A stretch of DNA of 64,000 nucleotides from Metaphire vulgaris. Taxonomy: Eukaryota > Annelida > Clitellata > Crassiclitellata > Megascolecidae. The stretch covers positions 7,049,516 to 7,113,515 of the forward strand of contig CM030872.1 of NCBI GenBank assembly GCA_018105865.1. The letters are read 5' to 3'. A program made the translations under genes and the position numbers. Positions 41,242-54,440 of this stretch are shown piece after piece. The notes under the pieces were generated by a model, which had not been told where the DNA came from, made no database searches, and worked only from the letters and a program-made list of their open reading frames with translations. Numbering within the stretch: the first letter of the stretch is position 1; each line of letters begins with the position of its first letter.

Positions 41242-41319
41242 GACCACTTAACTGGGTATTTAACTGTAACTCAATGTAAAATGGACAGATATATCCGGGG
41301 TCCCCAGTCAAGGGGTTAA
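41242..41319. mobile_element. TTAA-flanked palindromic MITE in the pseudogene intron
   Basis: Ends TTAACTGGG (left edge decayed) and CAGTCAAGGGGTTAA, with GTAACTCAATGTAAAATGGA inside. Confidence 0.7.
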
Positions 41320-41744
41320 CTGTGGTAGAGTTAAAAAGTAATCTCAATGCTACCAGTGTATTAGCAACGGGTTGAGTTCTATGCAAAGGCCTATCTTCTC
41401 ACCTCAATGCATTCAAGTGTAATTTCTCAGTAATATATTCCGCGCAATGGCAATTCTCGAACGACAGATAGAATCTGTAATCCTTCTTGATCATATTGTG
41501 GCATGTATATCTCTGGCGGCGGGAGCACGTAAAAGAACCACACTTGCCATAGATATCAACCGCGATAGTTTTGTTCAGCTCAATCGCGTATTCAACACGA
41601 CCGCTAATGGCTTCGCAATTGCTGACGAACATTGTAACTTTCCTCGTCTTTCCATGGGCGTAGTTTCTTGTGGACGACACCGGTTTTGACATGGTATCCG
41701 ACTTCATCCAAATTCCATATGGTATAGCAAAAGTTGAGTTTGTT

Positions 41745-42650
41745 CAGTGGCGGCCGGTGACCATGTCGCTGTTGCGCTGCACAATTTGTCAATAACATTA
41801 ATAATTAATTTCATATGGTGTTGCTTGGTAAGCAGACTCAGCAAGCCAATTCCCGCTTAGGTAAATGAATAGGTTCGAGTGTTTGACTGCGCTTCGGTGT
41901 TTGCAGTGTGCTGTTAACTTGACGGATAGCGACATCAGTAGACTATCCACGCTGCGTTAATACTACATAGGACGCAATGGAATATTACTGCAAGACTTTG
42001 CCCGCCGATGTGGACGTGGCTGGGTTGCAAGACTTTTCTATTGGCCGAGACAGAGCATCCGATACACTGAGACTTCCTCTGGCTAAATACGGGAAGAAGG
42101 AGGAGGAGGGGGAGGAGGGAGGTTGTTGGCGCTTTGCCAAGTTGCCAACATGCCTTAACTGGCTCTGTCCTTTACTGATTTACTGTAAGAAGCTGGGGCG
42201 ACAGAACGGGCAGGGGAAGTCAATCTGTCTCGGGAAATTAAGAAAATGAATGCGGTTGAATGTCTAGTGCAAAAATCGTTCTCTTTATGTTCGGCCGAAG
42301 AGAAACGAATAAAAAGGTTAGCCGACCGTTGCCAGATCTAACACGAACTCTGAGACAAGATGTCACATGCGGCCAACGAACATATTCGAGAACATTCAAA
42401 CTGGATTATTACAATCAGACCGACTGGCTTTGTGGCTGTGAGATTTAGAATGCGTTATTAAGATTAAGCTAGCTAGATTAATTGGGACTAATTATAATAT
42501 ATTCGTCTTGAGGCAATATGCTGCGGCAAACAATCACTATCCACTTAATAGGATCAAATTGGAACCGAAGTATCTCAGCCTAATTTTAAAGGTGAAATTT
42601 GTCTCACTAACATTGCAACCCCCACTTCTTAGACCCACCGGCCGCCACTG
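41745..42650. mobile_element. hAT element with partial transposase N-terminus, inserted in fucosyltransferase exon
   Basis: Ends CAGTGGCGGCCGGTGACC and ACCGGCCGCCACTG. The perfect 8-bp duplication AGTTTGTT is at 41737-41744 and 42651-42658. A plus-strand frame at 42260-42448 encodes RPLPDLTRTLRQDVTCGQRT followed by FKLDYYNQTDWLCGC. This resembles the start of the TTF/ZMYM-type zinc-finger region in hAT-type transposases. The rest of the transposase is missing, so this is an internally deleted copy. Its ends are close to the CAGTGGCGGCTC MITEs, which may derive from it. Confidence 0.85.
42260..42448 (+). pseudogene. hAT transposase N-terminal remnant
   Basis: A 62-codon frame with the pattern R-P-x-P-D-L ... 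R-x-F-x-x-x-Y-Y-x-x-x-D-W-L-C-G-C. Known hAT/ZMYM TTF-type regions continue with a second Cys pair in F-C-F-P-C-L. Here a stop follows the first Cys pair. Function is lost. Confidence 0.5.
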
Positions 42651-43758
42651 AGTTTGTTCTATATGTTGCAGTCCAGTTTATCAGTCCGCGCAGAAATTGC
42701 GCCTCCAATCTGACATTGTGCGGAGGTTCGAGAATCTGAGCAATCCAGATCTGATTTTTCCTCTTAGGAGTGAAGAAGAAGTTTTTTCCTTCGAAGTAGT
42801 GATATCACTAACGCATCAGCGGTATCAGTTGCCGACCGATTGCGAGTGAAATAGCAATTTGCCACCGGGCATTGTATCTGGCGCAAATAATCACCGCCAT
42901 CTCTCCAGCCGAGGCCCTTGAAGTCGATATTGCCCACTCGAACTACTGTTTTCCACTTTAAGTTTCGATCTCTGAAGAACTCCCTTATCTGGTCGATGTC
43001 ATTAAAGCGAGTTCCTCTGAATCCACCGAGCTCCGGCCAAAGCAAATCCATTTCACTTTTGTTTCTTCTCTCACGAAGCATTTTCAGCGAATTGTTTGCC
43101 ACATTTATTCTTTCGAAGAAAGGCAACTTCACAATCACTGTGAAATAACTAATAATAAAACCTATGCCGCATACTACCATGAATAGTATTAATAATTTTA
43201 CAATGGATATGAAATTCATCGTTGCTTTAGGACGACTTTCTTCAATATTTCCTAAATCCTCTATATCAATGTCTTGTATATTCAAATACCGTGGAGTGCA
43301 TATGCCTTGTTTCAATACAGGGACAGTAATTGTAGCGCACTGTAGAACAATAGACACTGTTGTTTATTTCATGAGCCATTTCCAATCGACAAGTTCACGC
43401 TCAGTTCTTGATCAAAGATGGTGGGAAAAGATGTTCAGAAATATAGATACCGAGTTGACGATATTTAAGCGAATAAAATTTTATTTCAATACGATTTTAG
43501 TATTCCTATCTTCAGAACAATTCACTGAATTTGGCTATGTCGTGGTCGATTGATCGCCTTTCTGAATTAGGCCTACGCTATGCTCTAGGGAGTCTAGGCC
43601 TTCTATGTCCTTACGTAATTCTACCTATGCATGCTGACCAAAGCCGTTACCGTTGTTGTCGGCCATCATGCTATCACTGCACCGCATTAAAAATGCATTT
43701 AGACCAACAGCCTACTCTCGATTAGGCAAAACCGAGGTCACGAAAAAATAGGCCTAAA

Positions 43759-44020
43759 ATGTGATTTAAAGTGGCTTAGGAGACTAAGTAAGCCTGTGTG
43801 AAAACCACTGTAAATATTCAGAATAAATTAGTGCATACCTGCCAATGGCAAGATGGCAAAAGTGGCTACAGGGAGTACAGGCTGGGCAGGCACGCTGACG
43901 GAGCTGGTCCAGCTCCCGTAGGAGCCCCTTAGGTCGACTCAGCCTTACTCGCTGGAGGGCGGTTATACCATTAAAACGAGGTTAAGCGCGGCCTAGACGT
44001 TTTGCCAAAGCTTTTGATAA
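43759..44020. mobile_element. tRNA-headed SINE fragment and tail
   Basis: 43890-43975 contains GGTCCAGCTCCCGTAGGAGC then CCTTAGGTCGACTCAGCCTT, matching the head of the SINE at 51178. GCGCGGCCTAGACGTTT is also shared. The segment GTGGCTTAGGAGACTAAGTA before it matches other SINE tails. Confidence 0.6.
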
Positions 44021-44921
44021 AGTGCTCCACATAAGTCTGGCTGTAAAATCGAAGTCCTGTAGAATACGGGGACATATTCTCAGATGGATTCCAAATTGGT
44101 TGAAGGGAAGAAACAAGAAGGTTAGCATAAGGGGTGGCCATCCGGAATGGGCATGAGTTATTGGCAGTGATGTTAATTAACAAGGACCGACCCCTAAGGA
44201 CGATGATAAGGACAAAGACTGACCCCAAGGACGAGGATAAGAACAAGAACCGACTCTCCAAGGACGAGGACAAGGACGAGGGCCTACACCCAGGGTGCGA
44301 TTTGTGACCTGGAGCAGTGGGGGGATATGTCGAGCTTGGAGGGGATGTAGTTGTTGGGAAATGTAGCAGTGGGGGATGTAGTGGTGGGGGATGTAGCAGT
44401 ATGGGGGATGCAGTTTGGCAGTGGGGGAAGATTCCTCCTTCCCCTCTCGCAAATCGCGCCCTGCCTACACCCAAGCACAAGGACCACAAGGACTGACCTC
44501 TAAGGATCGAGGACAAGGGCCGACCTCTGTCAGACAAAAAACTCAAAAAGCAAAAAAACCAAACACAATTTCAATTCCAATCACAAAATTTTGGTGACGT
44601 GTTCTTGTTGCAGGAATAATATTCTGTCTCCACTGTTTAACCTTCTCAATTCTGCAAACAGCAGACCTGTAATCAAATAATACAATTATGCACTGTACAC
44701 CAAATTGCAAACCATGACACTGATAATGGCAAAATTCCACGCGCCAAGAGCTTGCGAGCATGTCCAGCATGAGAATAAAATCAGAGTTAAAGAGGATTCG
44801 TTTAAACCTGAATTTTAATCAAATGCAGTAAGGCGCCTAGATGATCATTAAATTAATTATTAATCGTTAAATTATCAGAATTGTCATAGACGCTTTCTTT
44901 GGTTTTGGCTTGGACTTGGAC

Positions 44922-46895
<1,974 letters not shown>

Positions 46896-47384
46896 CTTTG
46901 CTTTATATGACGACTTTCTTTCAACATTTCCTAAATTCTCTATATTAATTTCAATCTATTGTACATTCAGACACCATAAAACGCATAGGCGTTGTCTCTA
47001 GGCTTATGTTTCCCTTCAAAACAATTGAAAATCGTTTTGTCTTTGCTGTGCTTTATCAATCGACTTTATCGATCGCCTGTCTAAAGAAATTAGGTCTACG
47101 CGAGTCTATAGGACCTAATGCTCTTTGTCTTTACACAGGGCCTAAGTCGACCTGAATATAGGCTCACCAAATCCGCAAGCCGTTACCGTTGGTTTTCAGG
47201 CATCGTCATCATCGTCGTCGTCGTTGTCACCACCACCATCGTCATCATCATAGTTGCTTTCTCTCTGCTCATAAGCTAAGCGGTAATAACTAGACACGAA
47301 ACTTTTCCATTTATCTTTTGCCTTTGTTATAGTCTCTTTCCATCGATTAGCCTACTGATAGGCCTATATATCTGCATGACATCT

Positions 47385-47700
47385 TTAAAAGTCTTCTTTG
47401 ATGCTATCCATCGACTTTATCCTGTGTCTTCCTCTTCCTCTTCTGCCTTCTTTGTATGTGTATACCTGTAGTGCTATGCATGGGAATTTGTCGGTGTGGC
47501 AATTTATATGCATGTTTATACCATCCAAGTTTTCGTTATCTGACTTTATCTATTATTGTCTCTTGTATCCTAAATCTTTTTCTGATGTCTTCATTTTTTA
47601 TTCTTTGTAGTCTGCATACTCCTAAGATCTTTCGCAAGCAGCTCATTTCTGTTGCTGGCAGTCCGTTTTCAGCTGCTCGTCTTAAGATCCATATTTCTGA
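47385..47700 (-). mobile_element. LINE reverse transcriptase C-terminal fragment, minus strand
   Basis: Minus-strand sequence reads RKILGVCRLQRIKNEDIRKR then a G-x-R-x-R-G-R segment near 47400, typical of a LINE C-terminus. Stops interrupt it. Confidence 0.55.
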
Positions 47701-47721
47701 TCACTATAGCCTACTGTAGTA

Positions 47722-48774
47722 TTGTGGTGCAATGATAGTGTTGAATATTTGAATTTTGCCGCTGATCTTTATTTCCTTTGCATTCGATATTTCCTACAAT
47801 CCTCTACATTAATTCCAATGTCTTGTATATTCAGACACCGTAGTATGCATATTCCTTGTCTAAATGTAGAACAGTCTTCTTTTGTTGATCATTCTATTCT
47901 TCTTCATCGTCTTGAACATTGGTTTGGAATCTCTGACATTGCTTTACATTGGTTTTCTTCATATTTACATCCCCGCACTCAATCAGTGATAATAAATGAG
48001 AATCTCTCAACTCCCACTGATCTGTCTTGTGGTGTCCCCCAAGGCTCGGTTCTTGGACCTCTGTTATTTACTCTCTATACAACCCCCTTGGGTTCACTTC
48101 TTGATGAACATCAAGTGGCGTATCATCTTTATGCTGATGATACTCAAATTCTCATCTCTTTTGATCAATCTTCTTCAAACTCATCCCTTATGACTCTATC
48201 CACTGTCTTTACTAATATTCAGTCATGGATGGATTCAAATAAGCTTCTTTTGAATTCATCAAAAACTGAGTTCTTGCTATTAGGTACTCCAGCTCAATTG
48301 ACTAAATTTGAATCTCTGAAATCCGTAGTATTAGGAGATTCCACTGTTGTCCCTAGAAGTACTTCTGCTCGCAACCTTGGTGTGATATTTGACTCTTCTC
48401 TCTCTTTTACTAGTCACATAAATTCAGTCTGCAAAATTTCTCATTATCATATTCGGGACATCTATCGCATCAGACATCTCCTCCCTAAGCCTGTTCTTAT
48501 TCAGTTAGCAAATGCATTGGTATCTAGTCGCCTAGATTACTGCAATTCCTTGCTTTTTGGCATCACAAATTCAAATATGCAGAAACTCCAGAGAGTACAA
48601 AATTCCTTAGTTAGAGTAATATCCAAAACACCAAGATTTGAACATACAGTACAACTCCAACAAGACAGTCCCTACAATGGCTTCCTATCAAATACCGAAT
48701 TAATTATAAAATTTGTCTTTTGGTATTTAAAACAATATTATATAATGAACCATGTTATCTTAAGATGCGACTAA
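47722..48774 (+). pseudogene. LINE reverse transcriptase open frame
   Basis: A 350-codon open frame. The first 50 codons or so come from fucosyltransferase flank, not the LINE. Fingers and palm motifs are present. The endonuclease and N-terminal reverse transcriptase parts are absent. Confidence 0.8.
47785..47872 (-). other. Third copy of the fucosyltransferase 5' flank
   Basis: TCAATGTCTTGTATATTCA-type sequence at 43265-43330 is matched here by ATTCCAATGTCTTGTATATT then CAGACACCGTAGTATGCATA. The intact gene's flank (46925-47000) is a third relative. No coding part of a third gene follows. Confidence 0.6.
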
Positions 48775-49130
48775 TCCCTCGACCTATCTCAATCCACTAG
48801 GTATTCGGCAGGACTTTCATTTGTTGTTCCTTATTCTCGCACCGTCATTGGCACTAGTTGTTTCTCAGTGTGTGGCCCTAAGCTTTGGAATTCATTACCA
48901 ATATCACTTCGTAAAACTCAAAATTTATCATCTTTTAGATCTGGTCTTAAAACTTACTTGTTTGACTTGGCTTATCCCCCTTAGATTGCTCCCCCGCTGT
49001 TCTGATTCTGACTGATCTTCCGGATTGACCTGGCTCTAATTCTATTTGGATTTGGTGCGCCATCGGCTGATGCCCTGGGCATTATGATAGTGGCGCCATA
49101 GAAGTTTATTGATTGATTGATTGATTGATT
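47875..49130 (+). mobile_element. CR1/L2-like LINE, 5'-truncated, with (GATT)n tail
   Basis: The reverse transcriptase frame has CGVPQGSVLGPLLFTLYTTP and the catalytic box YADDTQI. It continues with NKLLLNSSKTEFLLLG and SARNLGVIFDSSLSF to about 48774. After frame breaks the C-terminus resumes at about 48820-48985 as CFSVCGPKLWNSLPISLRKT. The 3' end TTTGGTGCGCCATCGGCTGA then TAGTGGCGCCATAGAAG runs into GATTGATTGATT. It is dead but retains the catalytic core. Confidence 0.87.
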
Positions 49131-49499
49131 CTGTAGGAGCTGTGTATTTCTACGTTAGCGACCATGGATTTCCACTTTGTTCGGTCTTGACGTCCTCTTA
49201 TTACCGGTAATTCGATGTTATTCTCCACTCCTCAAATTCCTTCTCATGACACACGCAGTCTACATAGGTGTTTCTCTGCCGTCCTCTAGCTCTTTTTCGC
49301 AGCCATCATGCTACCATATTTTAAATCAATAGCTATAACTGAGTAGGTCACAAGAAAATCAAAATTATTTTCTGCGTGTTTTCTCTTACAAGGTCTTAAA
49401 TCCGGATTACGACTTTGCCAGTTATTCTAAGGTTTGCTTTTGTGCATTGATTTCGATGTTGTGAAAATAGGTAATTAAATTGCAATAATAATATGACAC

Positions 49500-49581
49500 A
49501 GTTTTCTAATCTCTCTCTCTCGCTCTTTCTATCTCTGTCTGTCTGTCTCTGTCTCTGTCTGTTTGTCTGTCTCTCTCTGCC

Positions 49582-49665
<84 letters not shown>
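49500..49665. repeat. (TCTG)n(TC)n compound microsatellite
   Basis: Inverse of the GA/GACA compound at 4019 and 63849. Confidence 0.95.
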
Positions 49666-49668
<3 letters not shown>

Positions 49669-49754
49669 GTGACCACGTTCTCATTGGACGACGCGCTGCT
49701 GTCATTTTCTAGTCGTTTCTAGGCAACCAAATGCAGTAAACGGCGAGTCTTAAT

Positions 49755-49815
49755 GGTCATCATCATCATCATCATCATCATAATCACCACCACCACCACC
49801 ATCATCATCATCATC
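49755..49815. repeat. (CAT)n/(CAC)n microsatellite
   Basis: CAT units with a CAC block in the middle. Confidence 0.9.
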
Positions 49816-50135
49816 CCGTTTTCTATGTCATTCTTAATTGCTTGGCTTGAACGTTGCTCTCTACGCTGTGAGGCTATAAAAAGCAAAGCTCTATAGGCTA
49901 TATTTGTTCATAACTTTGGCAAATGTGAACCGATTTTCAAATGTTTTCATTTTTGGTCAGAAAGAAATTGAGAAGACATCTGTAGATATTATTTACTGCG
50001 CCTTTACCGTGCTGCACCCTTAGTACCTTACCCAGTAAGGCTCAAATAACCTGTAATATAGCGAATGCTGTCATGTACTGTATTATAGGTCTACATAACG
50101 ATTTAATTTTTCACAAAATGTTATGAACCTATTCA

Positions 50136-50319
50136 CAGTGGCGGCTCCAGGATTTGGCAAGTGGGGGGCCGTTGGAGTGGCAACTTCTAATCATGGAGGG
50201 GCAACCATTTGTTGTTAGGTATGTAGTATTAAGTATAGGGCCCCAACAGAGGGCTACTGGGGGGCCAGGCACACAATAGGGGCACGGGATCCCCGGGTCC
50301 CCCTGTGGAGCCGCCACTG
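50136..50319. mobile_element. hAT MITE, CAGTGGCGGCTC family, copy 4
   Basis: Ends CAGTGGCGGCTCCAGG and GGAGCCGCCACTG. The perfect duplication CCTATTCA is on both sides. Confidence 0.93.
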
Positions 50320-50364
50320 CCTATTCAGTGAATTTATTATATTATTATAAACAAAAGTTATAAC

Positions 50365-50500
50365 AAGTCTGATGGCAGAGTGGGTTACGTACTGGAGCGT
50401 CAGGCTGACGGAGCGGGTTCAAGACCCGTTAGTGCCCCTAGTGGCTTTCACACAGGCAGTAATGCCTCCTAAGCCACTTTAAATCATGCTAAGTTTAAGT
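50365..50500 (+). mobile_element. tRNA-headed SINE
   Basis: TGGCAGAGTGGGTTACGTAC resembles an A box and GCGGGTTCAAGACCC a B box. GCCTCCTAAGCCACTTTAAA follows, as in other SINE tails here. Confidence 0.6.
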
Positions 50501-50708
50501 TTAAGTCTACCAACGTGTCTACCGAACCAAAGTTTGCAGCGTCAGTTGAACTGAAGGAGCGACTGATCACCGTCTGGAACGAATTGGGAGAATCGTCATC
50601 GATGATGCTATCGATGAGTGGCGCAAACGTCTGCCTTAATGTATCCGCTGAAGAGGAGGACGCTTCGAGTGTTTAGGTTAGGTTAGGTTAGGTTAAAAAG
50701 TCAATTTA

Positions 50709-50875
50709 TATAGGGGTATCCAGTGTTTACCAACGAAGTCCGGTTGCTCCGCCCACTGGTGGGCAGAAACCATAGAAACCATTGTCGTCTATTAATAGAC
50801 GCCAATGGCAGAAGCAGATTTCTTGCTGGTGGGCATAGATCAGTGACCATAGAGATTGTTCTGGATACTCCTATA
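50709..50875. mobile_element. MITE with TATAGGGGTATCCAG ends, copy 1
   Basis: Ends TATAGGGGTATCCAGTG and CTGGATACTCCTATA. The interior includes CCACTGGTGGGCAGAAACC and TCTATTAATAGACGCC. Confidence 0.8.
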
Positions 50876-51177
50876 GCGCAAAAACAATGAACGAAGAATC
50901 AAAGGCTAGAGCGCTTTACACTAATACGAGGTCTCGAAGAAATACGTTTTATGTTTCCTTGCGAACGAATCAAGATTGGTCTATCTAGTCACGTGACCAG
51001 GTAATGCGTCCCAAAGAATGGTATTTCCGCACTTGAACACTCCCAATTTTGACATTTTGACAAGTAGTATTTATCTGTATTACTTAGTTATTTTGTGTCA
51101 TAGTGTCCGTCTCAAAGTTGTTATTGAGTCTTAGTAGGCTAATCGTTTATCAGAATTTGCCTGTTCCTTCCAAGTAT

Positions 51178-51474
51178 GGGGCGGGAAGATAGCAGAATGG
51201 TAACAACATTGGACGATGGAGCAGGAGGTCGCGGGTTCAACTCCCGCAGGAGCCCCTAAGGTCGACTCAGCCTTACTCGCAAGAGGGGCGGTTATAACAT
51301 CAAATTGAGGAGCAGCGTTCGCTGCGAAGTAAAGCGCGGGCCTAGACGTTTGTCTGACAACCTACTCTAGGTTAATGGCATATGCCACCTGCGTTGCTGC
51401 GTGCCCAAGAGACCGGAGATCAGCACCGGCCCCAAAGCTCGAATTCGGGCACGAGAAAACTTTACTTTACTTTA
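51178..51474 (+). mobile_element. tRNA-headed SINE with the SINE3 tail
   Basis: Head: AGCAGAATGGTAACAACATT (A box region) and CGCGGGTTCAACTCCCGCAG (B box). Tail: CCACCTGCGTTGCTGCGTGC then GATCAGCACCGGCCCCAA, the same as the 5S-headed SINE at 15614. Ends CTTTACTTTACTTTAC. Confidence 0.85.
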
Positions 51475-51635
51475 CATCCATGTATGTTATTGCAATGTCC
51501 AATAGTTTAATTTGTTGATACCCTCTGGCTGCATGCATAACCAATTAAGAATGAACTAATTTCAGGGCGAAATGTCATGGTCTCATGGTCTACGCCTATC
51601 ATAAAAATGTCCTCTACTGCATCAGTGACTATGAC

Positions 51636-51802
51636 TATACGAGTTTCCAGAACAATCTCCATGGTCACTGATCTATGCCCACCAGCAAGAAATCTGCTTC
51701 TGCCATTGGCGTCTATTAATAGACAACAATGGTTTCTATGGTATCTGCCCACCAGTGGGCGGAGCAACCGGACCTTGTTGGTAAACACTGGATACCCCTA
51801 TA
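51636..51802. mobile_element. MITE with TATAGGGGTATCCAG ends, copy 2 (inverted)
   Basis: Inverse of 50709-50875 with about 90 percent identity by eye. Left end TATACGAGTTTCCAGAAC, right end CACTGGATACCCCTATA. Confidence 0.8.
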
Positions 51803-51934
51803 TGTGTTAATGAGTGTAAGCGTGTGAGCAGTTATTCCCGTGACTAATTGCCTGCCCGTGAGAAATTAAATGTGTTCAAATCTAATGTGTGTAATTTCAA
51901 CCTCTCTTCAGCCTGTTCGGTTGTTTTCTAATTG

Positions 51935-52650
51935 TTCAGGTCAGGTCAGGTCTTCGTCATCCAGCTGTGTCCAGCTATTGACTTCTCCATATGACATCTC
52001 TCCAAAGTTCTCTGTTCTTTGCTATTTCTTCCAAGGCCATTCGGTGTCTTCCGTCAGTTTTTCCATTGAGATTCAGCCTTGCCAATCCATACACCCATCG
52101 TCTTTTCGGTTTTCCTTTAGATCTTCTTCCCTCTGGTTTGTAGTTGAAAATTCGTTCTGGGTTTCTTATTTCTTCCATTCTGAGTATGTGTCCAGTACAT
52201 ATCAATCTTTTCTTTCTGATGACTTCCACGATGCTCGGTTGCAGTGTTCTCTCTCTCTAACTTCTTCATTTGTTATATGTTCTTTGTATCTAACCCTTAG
52301 TATTCTTCTAAGCCATTTATTTTCTGTTGCTATTATTTTTTCTCCAATTCTTTTTTATGGTCCAAGATTCACATCCATAAATTAGTATTGGTATTACACA
52401 ACTGTGGAGAATTCTTAGTTTTGTTTTCATCCCAATGTCATGTCTTTTGAAAATATTGGCATGTAGCCTGCTGAAGGTTGATCCTGCCATTGCTATTCTT
52501 CTTTTGATCTCCACGTCTGAGCCTCCTTTTGCTTCCAATTCACTTCCCAAGTAAACGAAATTCTTCACTATTTCAATTTCTTTTCCGTTGTGTGTTACTA
52601 TTGGCCATTCTCCAACTTTTTTTGTAATTGGCATAATTTTTAATTTTCAA
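51935..52650 (-). mobile_element. LINE reverse transcriptase C-terminal region, minus strand
   Basis: Two minus-strand frames (52634-52317, 52229-51975) encode EIVKNFVYLGSELEAKGGSD, LHSCVIPILIYGCESWTIKK and later RLICTGHILRMEEIRNPERI. These are standard C-terminal blocks of non-LTR elements, split by a frameshift. Confidence 0.8.
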
Positions 52651-53053
52651 TTTTTCTAATTGTTACGTAGACAGTAATTGGCCCAACTTAGACGCTTTTG
52701 AAGTGGCGCAATGTGAACAAAGCGCGGGACTGCGATTTAATTCGTAGGTCTATTTCGAAACAATCAGTGCTGCTGTTCTTATGCGATGTTATTGTATGAA
52801 GTTCAAAAGTAAAAAAACCATGTTACACCGTATCTTGTATTCATAATTTGCTCAAAAGTAACTTTAACATGTAAGACATGATAGTATGTCGAAAATAAAA
52901 TGTCGTATTTCAACTGAATCGTTTAAAACAATTGGGTGCATACGAAACCTCGAGCGGATATTTTGCATAGGTGTGTGTGAGGGGAGTTAATGGAAAGCCT
53001 GTACTAAGCCTATTGATTAAATGTTTTAAGCTATATACCTGAGAGGGAAATTC

Positions 53054-53250
53054 CAGGGGCGTAGCCAGAAATTTGATTTGGGAGGGTATAAATAATTTGG
53101 GTGCGTATAAATCTTAACTATAAACCACATAAACCATATAAACCACATACAGTATAACCACATGTAAATCAGATCAAAAACTTTAAGGTAGACTGATTTT
53201 TTGGGGGTATATATATACCGATATACCCTCCCCCCGTCGCTACGCCACTG
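53054..53250. mobile_element. hAT-type MITE, GCGTAGC ends, copy 2
   Basis: Ends CAGGGGCGTAGCCAGAAA and GTCGCTACGCCACTG. The interior GGGTATATATATACCGATA and ATAAACCACATAAACC match 38808-39002 inverted. The flanks GGAAATTC and GCAGATTC match at six of eight. Confidence 0.82.
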
Positions 53251-53794
53251 GCAGATTCAAGGGCGCCCTATTTTCTATATCATGCTGAGATGATGGTGAA
53301 TTGATAGGAATTCAGATGGTGCTATGTTTCTATGATAGTCTTTGCTTATCTTCTATTTCACAGCTTGTCTCTGCATGCTTTACTGAATTTTATCCGAATT
53401 TCACAAGATCTGCTATAGAGATCGACTGTTTCGTTTTCCTCGAGACCTGACACTTGAATCCGTTTCTTGTCCACACATGAAGAACCTCCATTGACATCGC
53501 TGCCTTGATGTTGACATCGTCATCGATAATCATTGTTTTACCCAAACAATAGCTTCCTGGGCACTCGGCTTCTTACGGTCAAATTTCAGCCAATTTTTTG
53601 AAACTTCTAAAAAAATCAATCAAATAGCCTAAGTATTATAAAATATAGCTTTCCATGGAAATTTTCATATCCTGTAACAATTTAGGATGAATTCACTATC
53701 ACATTTCTAAGAATAGTGCCTGTATATCTACATATTATTGTGTGGTTGTTAACACACGTTAAATGTCATTAACAAAGTGCACAGCAATTAAGTG

Positions 53795-53890
53795 TGGACA
53801 ACTTGCCTAAGGTCGCTACGCAGAGGCTAGGGCCAGATTCGAACCCGCTTCCCTTCGATGGCGCGACAAGAATGCCTACCACTATTCATT
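53795..53890 (-). mobile_element. tRNA-derived SINE fragment, minus strand
   Basis: On the minus strand: GTGGTAGGCATTCTTGTCGC then GCGGGTTCGAATCTGGCC, good A and B boxes. No aminoacyl-stem match is evident, so it is not a tRNA gene. Confidence 0.5.
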
Positions 53891-54129
53891 TAACACAAGA
53901 AAAGTTCTAATGAGCCAATTTTACAATTTAGGAAAATTATCTATATATTCTGCGGTTACAGTTTTTACATGGTAATATTCTTTATAATTCTTGTTTGCCT
54001 TATAATCAGATTGACTTTCGTAACAAAACTCATCTCACATATGGGGCTGTCCATTAACACAGGAAAAGTTCTAATAAGCCAATTTAAAACTAATTTATTA
54101 TTATAATCATTATTAACAGCCTACAAAGT

Positions 54130-54440
54130 AATGTAATGTGAAATTTTTGTAGCGCCTATTCTATGTCTACTCAGGGGCGCTCCTATAGCATTGGAGTCGC
54201 AGGGTAAAGTAATGAGACTATAGCTTTCGCATTGAACAGAGCGAGGGAGTAAGAAGTGATTCCCGAATGGATGGGTTCAAGGCATTCCAGAGGGAGGGTC
54301 CAGTCACTGCAAAAGCCCGACGCTGGGTAAGAGCAGTGCGTGATCTGGGGACATAAACATTCTTCTGATCAGTGGAGCGGAGCAGGCGATGAGCAGTGGA
54401 AGAGGGTGATTTGAAAAGCTCAGTAATGTAAGACGGTGCC
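54130..54440 (-). mobile_element. LINE 3' fragment, minus strand
   Basis: Minus strand encodes RRAFAVTGPSLWNAL and ends in a TATAGGAGCGCC-like tail. A related snippet GACCGACGCTGGGCGAGAG lies at 62370. Confidence 0.6.

Larger units (their letters stand above)
40334..43219 (-). pseudogene. GT10 alpha-1,3-fucosyltransferase-like copy 1, disrupted
   Basis: Exon 1 remains are 43219-42651 and 41744-41403; exon 2 is 40724-40334. Compared with the intact copy at 44922-46895, a net loss of two bases near 42780-42800 throws the frame out after DALVIS. A 906-bp hAT element (41745-42650) then splits exon 1 with a perfect 8-bp duplication AGTTTGTT. The parts on either side still encode VSNCEAISGRVEYAIELNKT, DIYGKCG, FYLSFENCHCAEYITEKL and, across the splice, NNAIPVVMGARREDYSVSAP. 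An upstream in-frame ATG at 43357 would add 46 residues not present in copy 2. The gene cannot make the full enzyme as given. Exon 2 is almost identical to that of copy 2. Confidence 0.87.

Noticed and set aside
41242..41319. Hairpin as a transcription terminator
   Set aside because: The palindrome is one of five dispersed TTAA-bounded copies, so a mobile element explains it better.
44177..44546. 191-codon minus-strand frame between the two fucosyltransferases
   Set aside because: The sequence is a decayed tandem repeat (AAGGACGAGGACAAGG and GGGGGATGTAG units). No domain is seen.
51178..51260. A true tRNA gene (also 50365, 53795 and 61736)
   Set aside because: A and B boxes are present, but no closed acceptor stem is seen and SINE bodies follow.
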